Numbered from the stretch's first letter, positions 1 through 9,781 are shown. The stretch is DNA of 58,115 nt from an uncultured Candidatus Saccharibacteria bacterium (GCA_946804195.1 CAMPEU010000019.1:1-58115); one strand, 5' to 3'. Made by a program: numbers and translations. Notes: a model not told the origin generated them from the letters alone.

Positions 1-1368
1 AATAGCACAGAGTTTCCAACACTAGAGTCCGTCGAAAGTGTTCTGGCGACGCATACCGTCCCTTCGCTTTATATAGAGAATTATATTGATACCGAGCTGT
101 ACGTATCACATGGAAGGTCTAGCGGAACTTCGGCGATAGTCAGTACGGGTGGTGAAATTTATGGACAAAGCCCGAGCCAATATCCGCTAAAATATGCTAC
201 GCCAGAATGTTCGTCCCCCGCTGAACTCACTACACATATGCGTGCCGGCGAAATTATTATGAACACCGCACTGGCTGGATTGGCGAGGCACGTAGGCAAA
301 TCTGACGTAGTATTTCGACGCAGTGGCAATCCTGATGTATATCGCAACGCCAGGCGTGTCATATCTGAACACAGTCTTGGGTATCGCGAGAGTTATACGA
401 GCGTGAATCTTTTTTCGGAACTCAGAGACAACAAATCTTCGATATTAGAGATTAATCCCGAGGCAAAGTTTTTTGCTGATTTTTTGGCGCTGAGAAAGAT
501 AATTGATGGCGCGGGAATGGTAGCCGATGGCCATTATTCAATCACTCAAAAGCCCGGCGCTATTAATTATCGCAAGTTTGGTGAACAAACAACACACGGC
601 AACAAACAACCATTTGCTCAAAAAGAGCCGAGCAGACTTATGGTTAACAGTGGTGAAGCTAGTAAGTCTGATTGGCAAACAACGTTTGTTATATCTTTGA
701 CTTCGTTGGTACTGCGCCTACTCGAACACAGTACATATCCTGGACATTTACGATTGGCCGATCCAAACCGGGCTGTTCTTGATTTATCCAAGGACCCACA
801 TAGCCTTGTACGACTAGAGTCGGGTGTACAAATGCGTGGAATTGATGTGTTGAGCGAAATTGTTGATGTGGCGATCGAAGAAACGGTGCTCGCTGGTCAA
901 GATATACCAATATATGAAGAACAGGCGGCTTATGCGTTCACGCAATTTCGCAATGATTTAGATATGGTCAGTTTGGCGGAAAATGATGTCACAGCCCTCG
1001 CCGATCGCATCGATTGGGCGGCACGATTTCGTGATTTACAGGAACTTGGTGCAACCTCGCAGACGATGACATCTGCTGACACTAAGCAGATGAATCGAGA
1101 TTTGCGCTGGAGTTCTATAAGGAATGATCCTGCCCGTCAGTATTTTCATAGTATGGGTCATGCAGTACTGGCGAGGAATTTGCAGATACCACGCGTACCG
1201 CAGGGTACGCGTGCAAAGCCACGGCTAGAAATCACTCGACGATTACAGGCGGCTAATGAACTTTCGGTCGTTGTTTGGGACACTGTTATGTCTCAACATC
1301 GTGTTAAATACGAGTTTCCGAACCCCCTGTCGACTGACATACCTACGATGCGGGGATTTTATAAGTAG
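1..1368 (+). CDS. Pup-ligase/Dop (PafA) family protein, 5' end cut by window
   Basis: The reading frame is open from base 1, so the start lies outside the window; 455 codons are visible. The family contains PafA, which joins the small protein Pup to lysines, and Dop, which deamidates Pup or removes it. What I see: YATPEC near codon 65, followed by an H-x-x-AGE motif, then GYRESY, then an FxxxRxxxxGAG stretch and an SDWQTTF...SLTSLVLRLLE block. These match in order the PafA blocks YATPEC, KAGERIL, GCHENY, RQLICGAGKV and SNMSETTTLLKVGSASLVLEMIE. The loop before YATPEC, where PafA has YLD with its catalytic Asp, reads IYGQ here, so that Asp seems to be absent. No Pup or proteasome gene lies in the window. 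It converges on the M13 gene. Family assignment is firm; activity is unknown. Confidence 0.85.
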   Translation, partial: NSTEFPTLESVESVLATHTVPSLYIENYIDTELYVSHGRSSGTSAIVSTGGEIYGQSPSQYPLKYATPECSSPAELTTHMRAGEIIMNTALAGLARHVGKSDVVFRRSGNPDVYRNARRVISEHSLGYRESYTSVNLFSELRDNKSSILEINPEAKFFADFLALRKIIDGAGMVADGHYSITQKPGAINYRKFGEQTTHGNKQPFAQKEPSRLMVNSGEASKSDWQTTFVISLTSLVLRLLEHSTYPGHLRLADPNRAVLDLSKDPHSLVRLESGVQMRGIDVLSEIVDVAIEETVLAGQDIPIYEEQAAYAFTQFRNDLDMVSLAENDVTALADRIDWAARFRDLQELGATSQTMTSADTKQMNRDLRWSSIRNDPARQYFHSMGHAVLARNLQIPRVPQGTRAKPRLEITRRLQAANELSVVVWDTVMSQHRVKYEFPNPLSTDIPTMRGFYK

Positions 1369-1373
1369 TACAT

Positions 1374-3332
1374 CTACCAGAGCGTAGGACGGTCTTTGGG
1401 ATCAATGTACATTTTGTCGCCTTCCACGACATTGAATGCCTCGTAGAATTCAGGAACAATTGCTAACACTCCATTCGTTCTCACCTCTCCCGGTGAATGC
1501 GGATCTGTTAAAATACGCCGTTGAGCTAGTTCGGGTGTCATTTTTTTCGCCCAGACACGTGCCCAGCCAGTAAATAGTCGTTGCTCGGGGGTGAGGTCGT
1601 CAACCGTACCGTGATTACTGTCACGTTCTAGGCGACGCTGTAGTGCATAGTATGCAATTGTTATACCGCCAACGTCCGCAATATTTTCACCGAGCGTTAG
1701 TTTCCCATTGACCTTCATGCCATCTGATTTCAGACTACTGTAATAATCAACAAACTTTTGCGTTTTTTGCTTGAAGCGTTTTTTATCTTGTGGCGTCCAC
1801 CAATCATTCACATTGCCGTCTAGGTCATATTTGCACCCTTCGTCGTCGATGAAATGTGTTAACTCATGCCCAATCACACCACCCAGGGCGCCATAGTTGT
1901 ATGCGTAATCTTGGCTCGTATCGTAAAACGGTGGCTGATGTATGGCTGCAGGAAACGTCATTTCACGCTTTAGGTCGGAACATGCATTGACTGCGGTTGG
2001 ATTCATTAACCACTCACTGTAATCAAAAGGTTCTTCTAGCCTGGCAAGTTTTCGTTTAAGCGAAAACTCCGACAATCGCATTAGGTTGTCTACGTATGTG
2101 TCGGGTTGTATGTCGACAGTTGATATATCGATCCATTCTTCGGGAAAGCCCATTTTAAAGATAATATTATCGACTTTTTTCAACATGAGTTTTTTTGTTT
2201 TTTGGGTCATCCAATCCAGGGCTTTAATTCTATCGAGGGCGGCCTGGCGAACATCTTCGACCATTATTTCGCTCTCTGCTTTGTCTCGTAAGTCAAAGTT
2301 TTCTTTGCAATATAGTGATCCGATGGCGTTGGTCAGTAAGGTTGAATCCATCACCCCGACGGTCGTTTTCCAGAGTGGCTGAGGCTCTTTGAGGCCCGAG
2401 AGTACTTGGCCGTTGAATTTAAAACTTTCTGTTTTGAAATCTTGGCTGAGGCTACTACCTTTGGATTGCATGAGCCTAAATTCTAAATAATCTTTGATGG
2501 GTTGTTGGTTTTCATTTTGCAGAATCTCACCAACTTTTTTGATAAACTCTGGTTGTTGTATTACGAAATCCTTAATATCCGGCTTTCCTAGTGCGTCGAA
2601 ATACGCCTCCCAGTTAATGTTTGGAAATTCCAGCTTTGCCTCGGCGAGGGTGAACTTTGTATAGTTTTCGTCAATTGGCCTTGCTTCGTCCTCGGGTTTT
2701 GATGCTTCGGCTAGCGCATATTCTATGTCGTAGACATCTTGCGCGGTACTATCGGCTTGGTCTTCGGATATTCCGAGCATCCGAAAAGTTTTCGCAATGT
2801 AATCTTTGTATTTTTGCTGTATGACCTGCATCTTTTCATCATCTTTTAAGTAGTAATCTCTGTCGGGTAAACCCAACCCGCCCTGACCGATGAACAGTGC
2901 ATAACTACCCGCCCTTTTATCATCCTCGCCTATACCCAGGCCAAAGAATGTTCCTGTTCCACGTAGCCTTAAGCTCGCCATGGCGCTCAGTGCACTTTTT
3001 TCGTCAGTAACATTACAGATCATTCTACGGAGCTCATCTAGAGGTTCAAGACCCAGGCTATCGCGCGTCGCCATATCCATACCTGATAGATAAAAATCTC
3101 GCGTTTGTTGCTCGGGACTTCCTTTGGCAAATTCACCATCACTTTGTAGGTTTTCAGCAATTTCGCGTAATTGTCCTATAGTGCGATCGCGCGCAATAGG
3201 AAAAGACCCCCATATAGCTTCACTTGGCGGTATCTGGACTGTTTCGAGCCACTCGCCGTTTACATATTGATAAAAGTCGTCACCTGGCGCAGGAAAAGTG
3301 ATAGATTCTTTGCGGTCTGAATAGCTTTCCAT
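1374..3332 (-). CDS. M13 family zinc metallopeptidase (neprilysin/PepO-like)
   Basis: A 652-residue protein of normal M13 length. The zinc site HELTH lies at residues 489-493 and the third-ligand motif ENIAD at 549-553, in the usual spacing for neprilysin/PepO enzymes. Such enzymes cut oligopeptides at the amino side of hydrophobic residues. I see no signal peptide or N-terminal membrane segment, so it is probably cytoplasmic, perhaps breaking down imported peptides. The start is supported by a purine-rich GAGGTAG upstream of the ATG. It stands alone, convergent with the Pup-ligase-like gene (5 bases apart) and divergent from the glycosyltransferase. Confidence 0.95.
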   Translation of the reverse strand: MESYSDRKESITFPAPGDDFYQYVNGEWLETVQIPPSEAIWGSFPIARDRTIGQLREIAENLQSDGEFAKGSPEQQTRDFYLSGMDMATRDSLGLEPLDELRRMICNVTDEKSALSAMASLRLRGTGTFFGLGIGEDDKRAGSYALFIGQGGLGLPDRDYYLKDDEKMQVIQQKYKDYIAKTFRMLGISEDQADSTAQDVYDIEYALAEASKPEDEARPIDENYTKFTLAEAKLEFPNINWEAYFDALGKPDIKDFVIQQPEFIKKVGEILQNENQQPIKDYLEFRLMQSKGSSLSQDFKTESFKFNGQVLSGLKEPQPLWKTTVGVMDSTLLTNAIGSLYCKENFDLRDKAESEIMVEDVRQAALDRIKALDWMTQKTKKLMLKKVDNIIFKMGFPEEWIDISTVDIQPDTYVDNLMRLSEFSLKRKLARLEEPFDYSEWLMNPTAVNACSDLKREMTFPAAIHQPPFYDTSQDYAYNYGALGGVIGHELTHFIDDEGCKYDLDGNVNDWWTPQDKKRFKQKTQKFVDYYSSLKSDGMKVNGKLTLGENIADVGGITIAYYALQRRLERDSNHGTVDDLTPEQRLFTGWARVWAKKMTPELAQRRILTDPHSPGEVRTNGVLAIVPEFYEAFNVVEGDKMYIDPKDRPTLW

Positions 3333-3471
3333 GGTTCTACCTCGATTATTACAGTAATGTATGTATTATAACTCCTTTCGGTGATTTATCCTCTACCCCT
3401 GTGATTTGTCGTAGATGGACGAAGATAATGGGAATTTTACCCATGCGTACATGAGATCGATCAATATGTTA

Positions 3472-3500
3472 TTGCTTTTTTTACAAATTTATGCTATACT
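3472..3500 (+). promoter_or_regulatory. Extended -10 promoter of the GT2 gene, leaderless type
   Basis: TTGCTT (3472-3477), a 17-base spacer, then TGC-TATACT with the hexamer at 3495-3500. The ATG is at 3509, 8 bases after the -10, so transcription should begin at or just before the start codon. There is no room for a ribosome binding site. Confidence 0.7.
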
Positions 3501-3508
3501 AACAAAAT

Positions 3509-5803
3509 ATGAAAAGCGTATTCCCATGGGGCGTAAAAAAACGCCTAAACAAAAATATGCCCAAACGCCAATGGGGCACTGAGCGCGATACGACGCCGCT
3601 CGGTATCATACACGAATCACCATCTGTTTTAAAGATAGCGTTAAGTAGGATTGCTGTCATTGCAACCGTTGCTTTTTGGTTCTTTTATTTAGTCTCAACT
3701 GTTGTTCGTCAGATGTTTGAAGGTCCACACACTTATCAGTTTGTACTGGAGTCATCTGGATATCTGATTGTTATGACCTTGCTAACGCTGTCTGCATTGA
3801 TGTATTTGATATCTCGACAAGGCGCGTTACAGCGTTTTAGTAAACATGTTCGCCCACCACGTTCACAGATTGAGGGCTTTTTCGATAAAGACCAACCATC
3901 CATCACCGTTCTCATCCCCTCATATAATGAAGAGGTTGAAGTAATTTACAAAACACTTATGAGTGCCGCCTTACAGGAGTATCCTGATATGCGCATTGTT
4001 TTGCTGATGGATGATAATCCCAATACTACAGATCCAGAAACCTTAGCGCGCCTCAAGGAAACACGTGCTCTCGCAAAACGAATCGAAAAGCAGTTAAGCG
4101 CACCTGCAAGACGATTCAAAAAGGCATCCATGGAGTTTCAGAAAACTCGCACCAAAAAACTGACCGTTCCGCAAATTCGCAAACTTGCTCGTGAGTATGA
4201 TTGGGCCGCCGATTGGCTATACGCGCAAGCTGACAATGTAACAATCGAAGATCATGTCGATACGTTTTTTGCTGATCAAGTGTATCGTGCACTGGCGGAT
4301 GAGTTGCGACTAACATCCGAAGCGCTTGAAGCATCGGCTGACGAAAAAGGCTCACTACCTCGTACTCGTGCCAAGCAATTGTATAATCGTTTGAATTGGA
4401 TATTCACCACAAAACTTGATAGCTTTGAGCGTAAGCAATATGCATCATTATCACATGAAGCCAACAAGGCCATGAACATAAATTCGTACATCGGTTTAAT
4501 GGGTGGAAGATATCGCAAGCAATCAACGCCACAAGGTCCGATACTAACGTCAATTGCCAAAGGCCGCAAAGCTGATCTCGTTATCCCTGATAGTGATTTT
4601 CTATTAACACTCGATGCTGACTCGGTTTTGTTACGTGATTATTGTTTGCGATTAGTGCATTATTCCCTACAACCGGGCAACGAACGTGTTGCTGTCGTAC
4701 AGACGCCGTATTCATCGTTCCGTGGTGCTTCAACACGCATTGAACGATTGGCTGGCGCGACAACTGATCTTCAACACATCCTACACCAGGGCAAGACTCA
4801 TTATGGTGCAACGTTTTGGGTTGGTGCAAATGCGATCATTCGTAAAGTTGCTCTGGAAGATATTGTTGAAAAAGAATGGATTGGTGGATTCGAAATTAAA
4901 AGATATGTTCAAGATAGGACTGTTATCGAGGATACTGAATCCAGTATCGATCTGGCGCTTCATGGATGGAAACTCATCAATTACCCGGAACGTTTGAGCT
5001 ATAGTGCGACCCCACCTGATTTTGGATCTTTGATAGTCCAGCGCCGACGTTGGGCAAACGGTGGATTGCTGATTATGCCTAAACTCATAGGTCGTTTCCG
5101 TGAACACAAGCGCATGCGTGAACCGGTGTCTTATATCGAGTTCATGTTACGAACTAACTATATGACATCAATTGCTTGGGCAAGCTTCGGTCTCGTATTC
5201 CTACTGGCGTACCCTTATGATAGTCGCCTGCTAAGTCCGCTGATCGTATTGGCTGCCCTCCCCTATTTCTTGGCGATGGCGAGTGACTTGCGTCATTGCG
5301 GATACAGGCGTATGGACGTTTTACGTATTTATGGCTTCAACTTGATTTTACTACCGGTGAATTTGGCAGGTGTACTCAAATCAATTCAGCAGGCTTTGAC
5401 TGGTAAAAAGATTGCGTTTGCTCGTACGCCCAAAGTAAAAAACCGAACGCTTGCACCGATGATTTATGTTTTGGCGCCGGCTGCTATTATCGCTTTTTCA
5501 GCTTTGACTTGTTGGCGAGATATCAGTGCTGAAAATTGGCCTAACGCAATCTTTGCCGCTTTTAATGCAATAGTTGCAACCTGGGCTTTTGTATCATATA
5601 TCGGTGTTCGTAATGCATTGGTGGATGTATGGCACGGTATGACGGATTGGATGTATGTCGATGTTAAAAAACCGCATGTAATGCAAAATACAATTAATCC
5701 AACGCTTGATTGGCGCGCTGTGCTATACCACGGTGATGATGTAAAACGTTTACCGCTCGGATTAGCTAGTTACGATAAAGACGTTAAGGAATCCGCAGCA
5801 TGA
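3509..5803 (+). CDS. Membrane GT2 glycosyltransferase (cellulose/chitin-synthase-like)
   Basis: A processive-type family 2 glycosyltransferase of 764 residues. Two N-terminal membrane segments (about 43-64 and 84-102) precede the GT-A fold. Nucleotide-sugar and acceptor motifs are visible: DD at 168-169, DAD at 369-371, a TED-like EDT at 474-476 and QRRRW at 511-515. Several membrane helices follow (about 545-700). The gap between the DD and DAD motifs is about 200 residues, versus 60-70 in BcsA, filled with a charged helical insert of some 130 residues. The next gene, a GH18-like glycosidase with chitin-type binding modules, overlaps it by 4 bases. Together they suggest synthesis and trimming of a beta-linked, perhaps GlcNAc-containing, surface polymer; the polymer is not identifiable from sequence. 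An internal Met at codon 17 is an alternative start. Confidence 0.88.
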   Translation: MKSVFPWGVKKRLNKNMPKRQWGTERDTTPLGIIHESPSVLKIALSRIAVIATVAFWFFYLVSTVVRQMFEGPHTYQFVLESSGYLIVMTLLTLSALMYLISRQGALQRFSKHVRPPRSQIEGFFDKDQPSITVLIPSYNEEVEVIYKTLMSAALQEYPDMRIVLLMDDNPNTTDPETLARLKETRALAKRIEKQLSAPARRFKKASMEFQKTRTKKLTVPQIRKLAREYDWAADWLYAQADNVTIEDHVDTFFADQVYRALADELRLTSEALEASADEKGSLPRTRAKQLYNRLNWIFTTKLDSFERKQYASLSHEANKAMNINSYIGLMGGRYRKQSTPQGPILTSIAKGRKADLVIPDSDFLLTLDADSVLLRDYCLRLVHYSLQPGNERVAVVQTPYSSFRGASTRIERLAGATTDLQHILHQGKTHYGATFWVGANAIIRKVALEDIVEKEWIGGFEIKRYVQDRTVIEDTESSIDLALHGWKLINYPERLSYSATPPDFGSLIVQRRRWANGGLLIMPKLIGRFREHKRMREPVSYIEFMLRTNYMTSIAWASFGLVFLLAYPYDSRLLSPLIVLAALPYFLAMASDLRHCGYRRMDVLRIYGFNLILLPVNLAGVLKSIQQALTGKKIAFARTPKVKNRTLAPMIYVLAPAAIIAFSALTCWRDISAENWPNAIFAAFNAIVATWAFVSYIGVRNALVDVWHGMTDWMYVDVKKPHVMQNTINPTLDWRAVLYHGDDVKRLPLGLASYDKDVKESAA

Positions 5804-7371
5804 CCTCGAAGACTGTACGTACGACAGTAAAAACGCGTCGCTTATCGCCATGGCGTGTATTGTTAGCGATCGCAGTTATTACGCTCATCGCTGCAATTAG
5901 TATGTTATGGTGGCGTGAATGGCGGGTTGATCCAGCGATTTTATCAAATAAGCCGTGGTTCGCTCCGTATGTCGATGTTACTGCATCGCCTCAGTTCTCG
6001 TTTGATCAAATAGGTGCTGGAACACACAAGGATGTCGTGTTGTCATTTATCGTATCTTCACCTGATGATAGCTGTCAGCCATCATGGGGGGGAACTTATA
6101 CGATGAAGCAGGCGTCCGATGATTTAGACTTGGATCGCCGTATCGCACGATTAAAGCAGCAAGGTGGTGATATTGCTGTGTCATTTGGCGGGCTTAAGAA
6201 TCATGAACTTGCGACAAAATGTAAAGATGATTCCAAACTACTCGGTGCGTATCGTGACGTGGTGAACCGCTACGACTTGACCACGATGGACCTAGACCTG
6301 GAAAAAGATAATTTGACTGATTCAGTTGTGAATGCACGCCGTGCGCAAGCTATCGCAAAACTACAAAATGAACGTCGCATAGCGGGTAAGCCACTTGCCG
6401 TATGGCTGACTCTGCCCGTTACGTCTCAGGGCTTGAATGAGGATGGCATCAATGCCATGACTGCACTACTCGAGGCCAATGTCGATATTTCTGGAATCAA
6501 TATTATGGCGATGAATTACAACGAATCAGAAATCAGTGGCAAATCAATGTCTGATGTTGCTATTAGTGCGCTCGAAAATACTAAACGACAGGTTGGTGTA
6601 ATCTATGATCGAATTGGAACGCATCTCAGTAGTCCATCGCTCTGGCGCAAAATTGGTGTCACGCCAATGATCGGTCAGACTGACGTAAAATCTGAAGTAT
6701 TCTCATTAGATGATGCAAAAAAGGTTAATAAATTTACTCGTGATCGCGGAGTTGGCCGTGTCTCGATGTGGTCGGCGAATCGTGACAAACAGTGTGGTAG
6801 CAACTACATTGATATATCAAAGGTGTCCGATTCATGTAGCGGCATAAAACAGGATAAATACGCATTTATGACGTTGTTGGGTGATGAGTTTGTCGGTAAT
6901 ATCGCTGGTAGCGCCGTGAACAAAACAGTCTCTGAGGCGAAGCCTACGGCAAAGGATCTAAAAGATGATCCAAAAACTAGCCCTTATTCTATTTGGTCTG
7001 AAAAAGGCTCATATTTAAAGGGGACTAAAGTAGTCTGGCATCGAAATGTCTATCAAGCAAAGTGGTGGACAAAGGGCGACATGCCAGACAATCCCGTACT
7101 TCAGTCATGGGAGACGCCATGGGAATTGATAGGCCCCGTCTTGCCCGGTGAAAAACTGATTTCACAACCAAAGCTCCCCGCAGGTACATACCCAGAGTGG
7201 TCTGGTGATAGTGCTTATGAGGCTGGACAACATGTATTGTACGAAGGAATCCCATATCAAGCGAAATGGTGGAATCGTGGCGAGAGTCCAGCGGCCTTTG
7301 CCTCTGATACCGATGGTTCACCCTGGATACCATTGACCCAGGCCGAAATTAACAAAATTATCAATAGCTGA
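5800..7371 (+). CDS. Membrane-anchored GH18 (chitinase-like) protein with two CBM5/12-type modules
   Basis: 523 residues. An N-terminal membrane anchor (about 19-39) puts the rest outside. The GH18 core carries the active-site motif D-x-D-x-E as DLDLE at 164-168, with the acid/base Glu168 present. Before it is a GGLKNHEL-like strand resembling the SxGG motif. Two Trp-rich repeats near 403-450 and 471-515, each with YQAKWW, are typical chitin-binding type-3 modules (CBM5/12). The predicted role is binding and hydrolysis of chitin-like or GlcNAc-containing polymer at the cell surface. Its start overlaps the GT2 stop by 4 bases (ATGA), implying translational coupling and a shared role. Specificity is inferred. 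Confidence 0.85.
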   Translation: MTSKTVRTTVKTRRLSPWRVLLAIAVITLIAAISMLWWREWRVDPAILSNKPWFAPYVDVTASPQFSFDQIGAGTHKDVVLSFIVSSPDDSCQPSWGGTYTMKQASDDLDLDRRIARLKQQGGDIAVSFGGLKNHELATKCKDDSKLLGAYRDVVNRYDLTTMDLDLEKDNLTDSVVNARRAQAIAKLQNERRIAGKPLAVWLTLPVTSQGLNEDGINAMTALLEANVDISGINIMAMNYNESEISGKSMSDVAISALENTKRQVGVIYDRIGTHLSSPSLWRKIGVTPMIGQTDVKSEVFSLDDAKKVNKFTRDRGVGRVSMWSANRDKQCGSNYIDISKVSDSCSGIKQDKYAFMTLLGDEFVGNIAGSAVNKTVSEAKPTAKDLKDDPKTSPYSIWSEKGSYLKGTKVVWHRNVYQAKWWTKGDMPDNPVLQSWETPWELIGPVLPGEKLISQPKLPAGTYPEWSGDSAYEAGQHVLYEGIPYQAKWWNRGESPAAFASDTDGSPWIPLTQAEINKIINS

Positions 7372-7405
7372 TAAGGATAGACGAGCCACCCTGCAATTGG
7401 ACGCA

Positions 7406-8044
7406 CTAGTCTTTCAGCATAAAGACCGTATCGATCTTGCCGTCACAGTCAAACGAGAACGAGATAACTTGATTGTTAGAGGCTTTGCCAACTAGGGCGA
7501 TTGCCGGAAAGTACTGTTTGTAATCACCGTTCTGATAGCCTGACAAGGTGGCCGCCGAAAGCGCAAAGTTATAATCCCAAGACGTATTGTCGGTCGAGAT
7601 AAAGCTCGATATGTCATCAACTGCTTGGGTTGGTGTTTGTGGTCCATATGCCTCTGTTGCAGCGAGGATGACGTTTACAGTCGATGCCATGTAGCCTGCT
7701 AATGCAGACGTGTTGCCCGAGGTTATTGATGCTTTGATACTGTCGATAGTTGCCGTTTTTGGCGCGACATCCGTGCAAGGTTCTGTACTATCTGCTGCGG
7801 CTTTTGCATCAGCTAGCTTCTTTTTTAGATCAGCAATAGTTGCCTTCTGGCTTGATATGTCAGATGCTTGTTCTTTTTGGAAGCTGGTAGCAACACTATC
7901 GCGCCACCAATATACGGCACCCCCGACTCCTGCCGCGACAAGGAGAGTTATGAGTGTATAAATCACAACCTTCATTTTAGATTTTTTGCTGTTCTGTTTT
8001 TGGTTCGCTTCTTGGTTTACTGTTGGAGTTGTTTGTTCGTCCAT
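7406..8044 (-). CDS. Single-pass membrane protein with extracytoplasmic coiled-coil and C-terminal domain
   Basis: Unrecognised, 212 residues from the chosen ATG. That start follows AAAGGGG with good spacing, whereas the earlier in-frame Met has none. A charged, Lys/Gln-rich cytoplasmic tail is followed by one membrane segment (about 25-45), a coiled-coil region (about 50-90), then a domain of about 120 residues with two cysteines that could pair outside the cell. It faces the GH18 gene tail to tail. Confidence 0.75.
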   Translation of the reverse strand: MDEQTTPTVNQEANQKQNSKKSKMKVVIYTLITLLVAAGVGGAVYWWRDSVATSFQKEQASDISSQKATIADLKKKLADAKAAADSTEPCTDVAPKTATIDSIKASITSGNTSALAGYMASTVNVILAATEAYGPQTPTQAVDDISSFISTDNTSWDYNFALSAATLSGYQNGDYKQYFPAIALVGKASNNQVISFSFDCDGKIDTVFMLKD

Positions 8045-8300
8045 GATTGCCCCTTTATTTCCGCACATTTAGGTGCCTATAGATTACCGTGTATTAATCA
8101 CCTATATTGTACAGCACTCCACTGGATGACACTAATGCTTATATTGGATATTTTCCGAAAAGATTAAGATTGCTTAAAATTTTCAGTACAATAATCAATG
8201 TCCTGTTGGTTTCAGGCTGGCACATTGCTGATTAATGCAACAGAAAAGTGTCAATATATGCTTGTGGTTATGGCTCTGGTTAATGTATAATCATTTGATA
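8045..8300. other. Divergent intergenic region with promoters for both flanking genes
   Basis: A 256-base gap between two divergent genes. TATAAT at 8286-8291, 9 bases before the rightward ATG, serves the fibre gene. A minus-strand TACAAT near 8108-8113 probably serves the membrane protein to the left, giving it a leader with a Shine-Dalgarno site. I see no gene in it. Confidence 0.5.
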
Positions 8301-9629
8301 ATGGATTCAAAGAATGCGGGGCGGAGTGGCATTTCCTGGAATAGTGCGGTTGCACTGGTTCTTTTGTCACTGATAGCTGGGCTTACCTTGTATCATTTCT
8401 CGTTTAATCGCAATGACTTTAATTATAATGAGCTACTCAGCAAGCTGAGTGCGGGGTCTGAATTTACGAAATATTTTGGGGACGGTCTGCAGTCGCTGAC
8501 TAATCTCGATACGGATAGCGATGGAACTCCTGATGTCAAAGACGATGACATCGACAATGACAACATAGTAAACGCCAAAGATGATGACATGGATGGCGAT
8601 GGTACTCCCAACTCGGCCGATCCATCTACCGCCTTGATAGAGATGCTAAAATTGGCCGGATTGACTGAGCCAGCGCAGGGTGCCAAAGGCGAAAAGGGTG
8701 AAAAAGGCAAAGATGGTAAAGATGGCAAGAATCTAATATCAAACAATGACGGTTCGGACAACTCGGCAACCATAGGATTTACTGATGATGACGGGACGGA
8801 AGATACGTCTTTGACAGGTCCCGAACTAGATGTACAGCTCATTATCTCTGAAAATTCTGGTTTAGTAGCGCTGAGCAACAAACTAAGCCTTCGAGTCGAC
8901 TGTAATTCCGGCCAGGTCTTAAAGTGGAACGGATTATCGTGGGATTGCTCGAGTGACAACTTGGGTATAACCTACTCCGCTGGTAGCGGAATCAGTATAT
9001 CGGGTGGCGTAATCTCTTCGGTTCTAGGCACCTCGATCAGTACTAGCGAGATTGCATCAAGGGCCGTCGACGGGACCAAGTTATTCCTAGGAGATGAATC
9101 ATCAGGCAGTCTGACCTACTATAACGGTACTCGTTGGGTGTCTCTGTCGAAAGGTAGCGCAAATCAAATACTATCTATGAATAGCGGCGGGAGTGGCCTA
9201 GAGTGGGCTGATCCGGCTTCAGCTGATGCGCCTGTATATGGCGAGAATAATAGCATCGTTGATGGAGGCACGATATCTACATCGGGTGGAGACGTACCTG
9301 GGTCTACCTTTACATTACCTTCGGCCGGCGTATGGAAAGTTCAGTACATTGTATATTATGCGCTTGATGCGTTACTTCAATTCGGCCTCGCTATTTATGA
9401 TAGCTCTAACACCCTAGTTCCAAATACCGGTAGCGGATCCGACGGATACATAGCCAATCAGCCGTTCGGCATGTTAACTAATACGGTATTTATTACTACT
9501 ACCGAATCTACAGATTACAAACTAAGGGGTAAATCTGACAGTGCTGCAACTGCAACTATATTTAACAACTATAGCTTCGGTGGTTCACGTACGGGTAATT
9601 CTAAAGTTCTCTGGGAAAAAGTCGAATAG
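8301..9629 (+). CDS. Surface fibre protein: membrane anchor, Ca-binding repeats, collagen-like run, jelly-roll-like C-terminus
   Basis: 442 residues from the ATG that sits 9 bases after TATAAT; the longer frame would overlap this promoter. Order of parts: N-terminal membrane segment (about 12-32); thrombospondin-type-3-like repeats rich in DxDxDG near residues 70-110, a calcium-binding pattern; a short collagen-like GxY run of about six triplets near 130-148; beta-rich repeats resembling tail-fibre shafts; and a C-terminal domain of about 130 residues whose FTLPSAGVW motif and length resemble the C1q/TNF trimeric jelly roll. This is the layout of a trimeric surface adhesin. The ligand is unknown. 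The collagen run is too short for a long stalk. Confidence 0.8.
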   Translation: MDSKNAGRSGISWNSAVALVLLSLIAGLTLYHFSFNRNDFNYNELLSKLSAGSEFTKYFGDGLQSLTNLDTDSDGTPDVKDDDIDNDNIVNAKDDDMDGDGTPNSADPSTALIEMLKLAGLTEPAQGAKGEKGEKGKDGKDGKNLISNNDGSDNSATIGFTDDDGTEDTSLTGPELDVQLIISENSGLVALSNKLSLRVDCNSGQVLKWNGLSWDCSSDNLGITYSAGSGISISGGVISSVLGTSISTSEIASRAVDGTKLFLGDESSGSLTYYNGTRWVSLSKGSANQILSMNSGGSGLEWADPASADAPVYGENNSIVDGGTISTSGGDVPGSTFTLPSAGVWKVQYIVYYALDALLQFGLAIYDSSNTLVPNTGSGSDGYIANQPFGMLTNTVFITTTESTDYKLRGKSDSAATATIFNNYSFGGSRTGNSKVLWEKVE

Positions 9630-9781
9630 TATAGGCGGCGGTGTTTCCGTTCCTCTGGTAATTTAAAACGAAACGGATTATATGCTAGTGGGTCTACGAT
9701 GGTTAATTTCTTTATTTATTTATAAATACCTAAATGATACAATTAAAACGCTTAGATAAGCTTAAACAGAAAGAAGAGACT

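Noticed and set aside
8423-8959. 178-codon minus-strand frame opposite the fibre gene
   Set aside because: Ser/Pro/Leu-rich shadow of the repetitive Asp/Gly coding sequence; no start signals.
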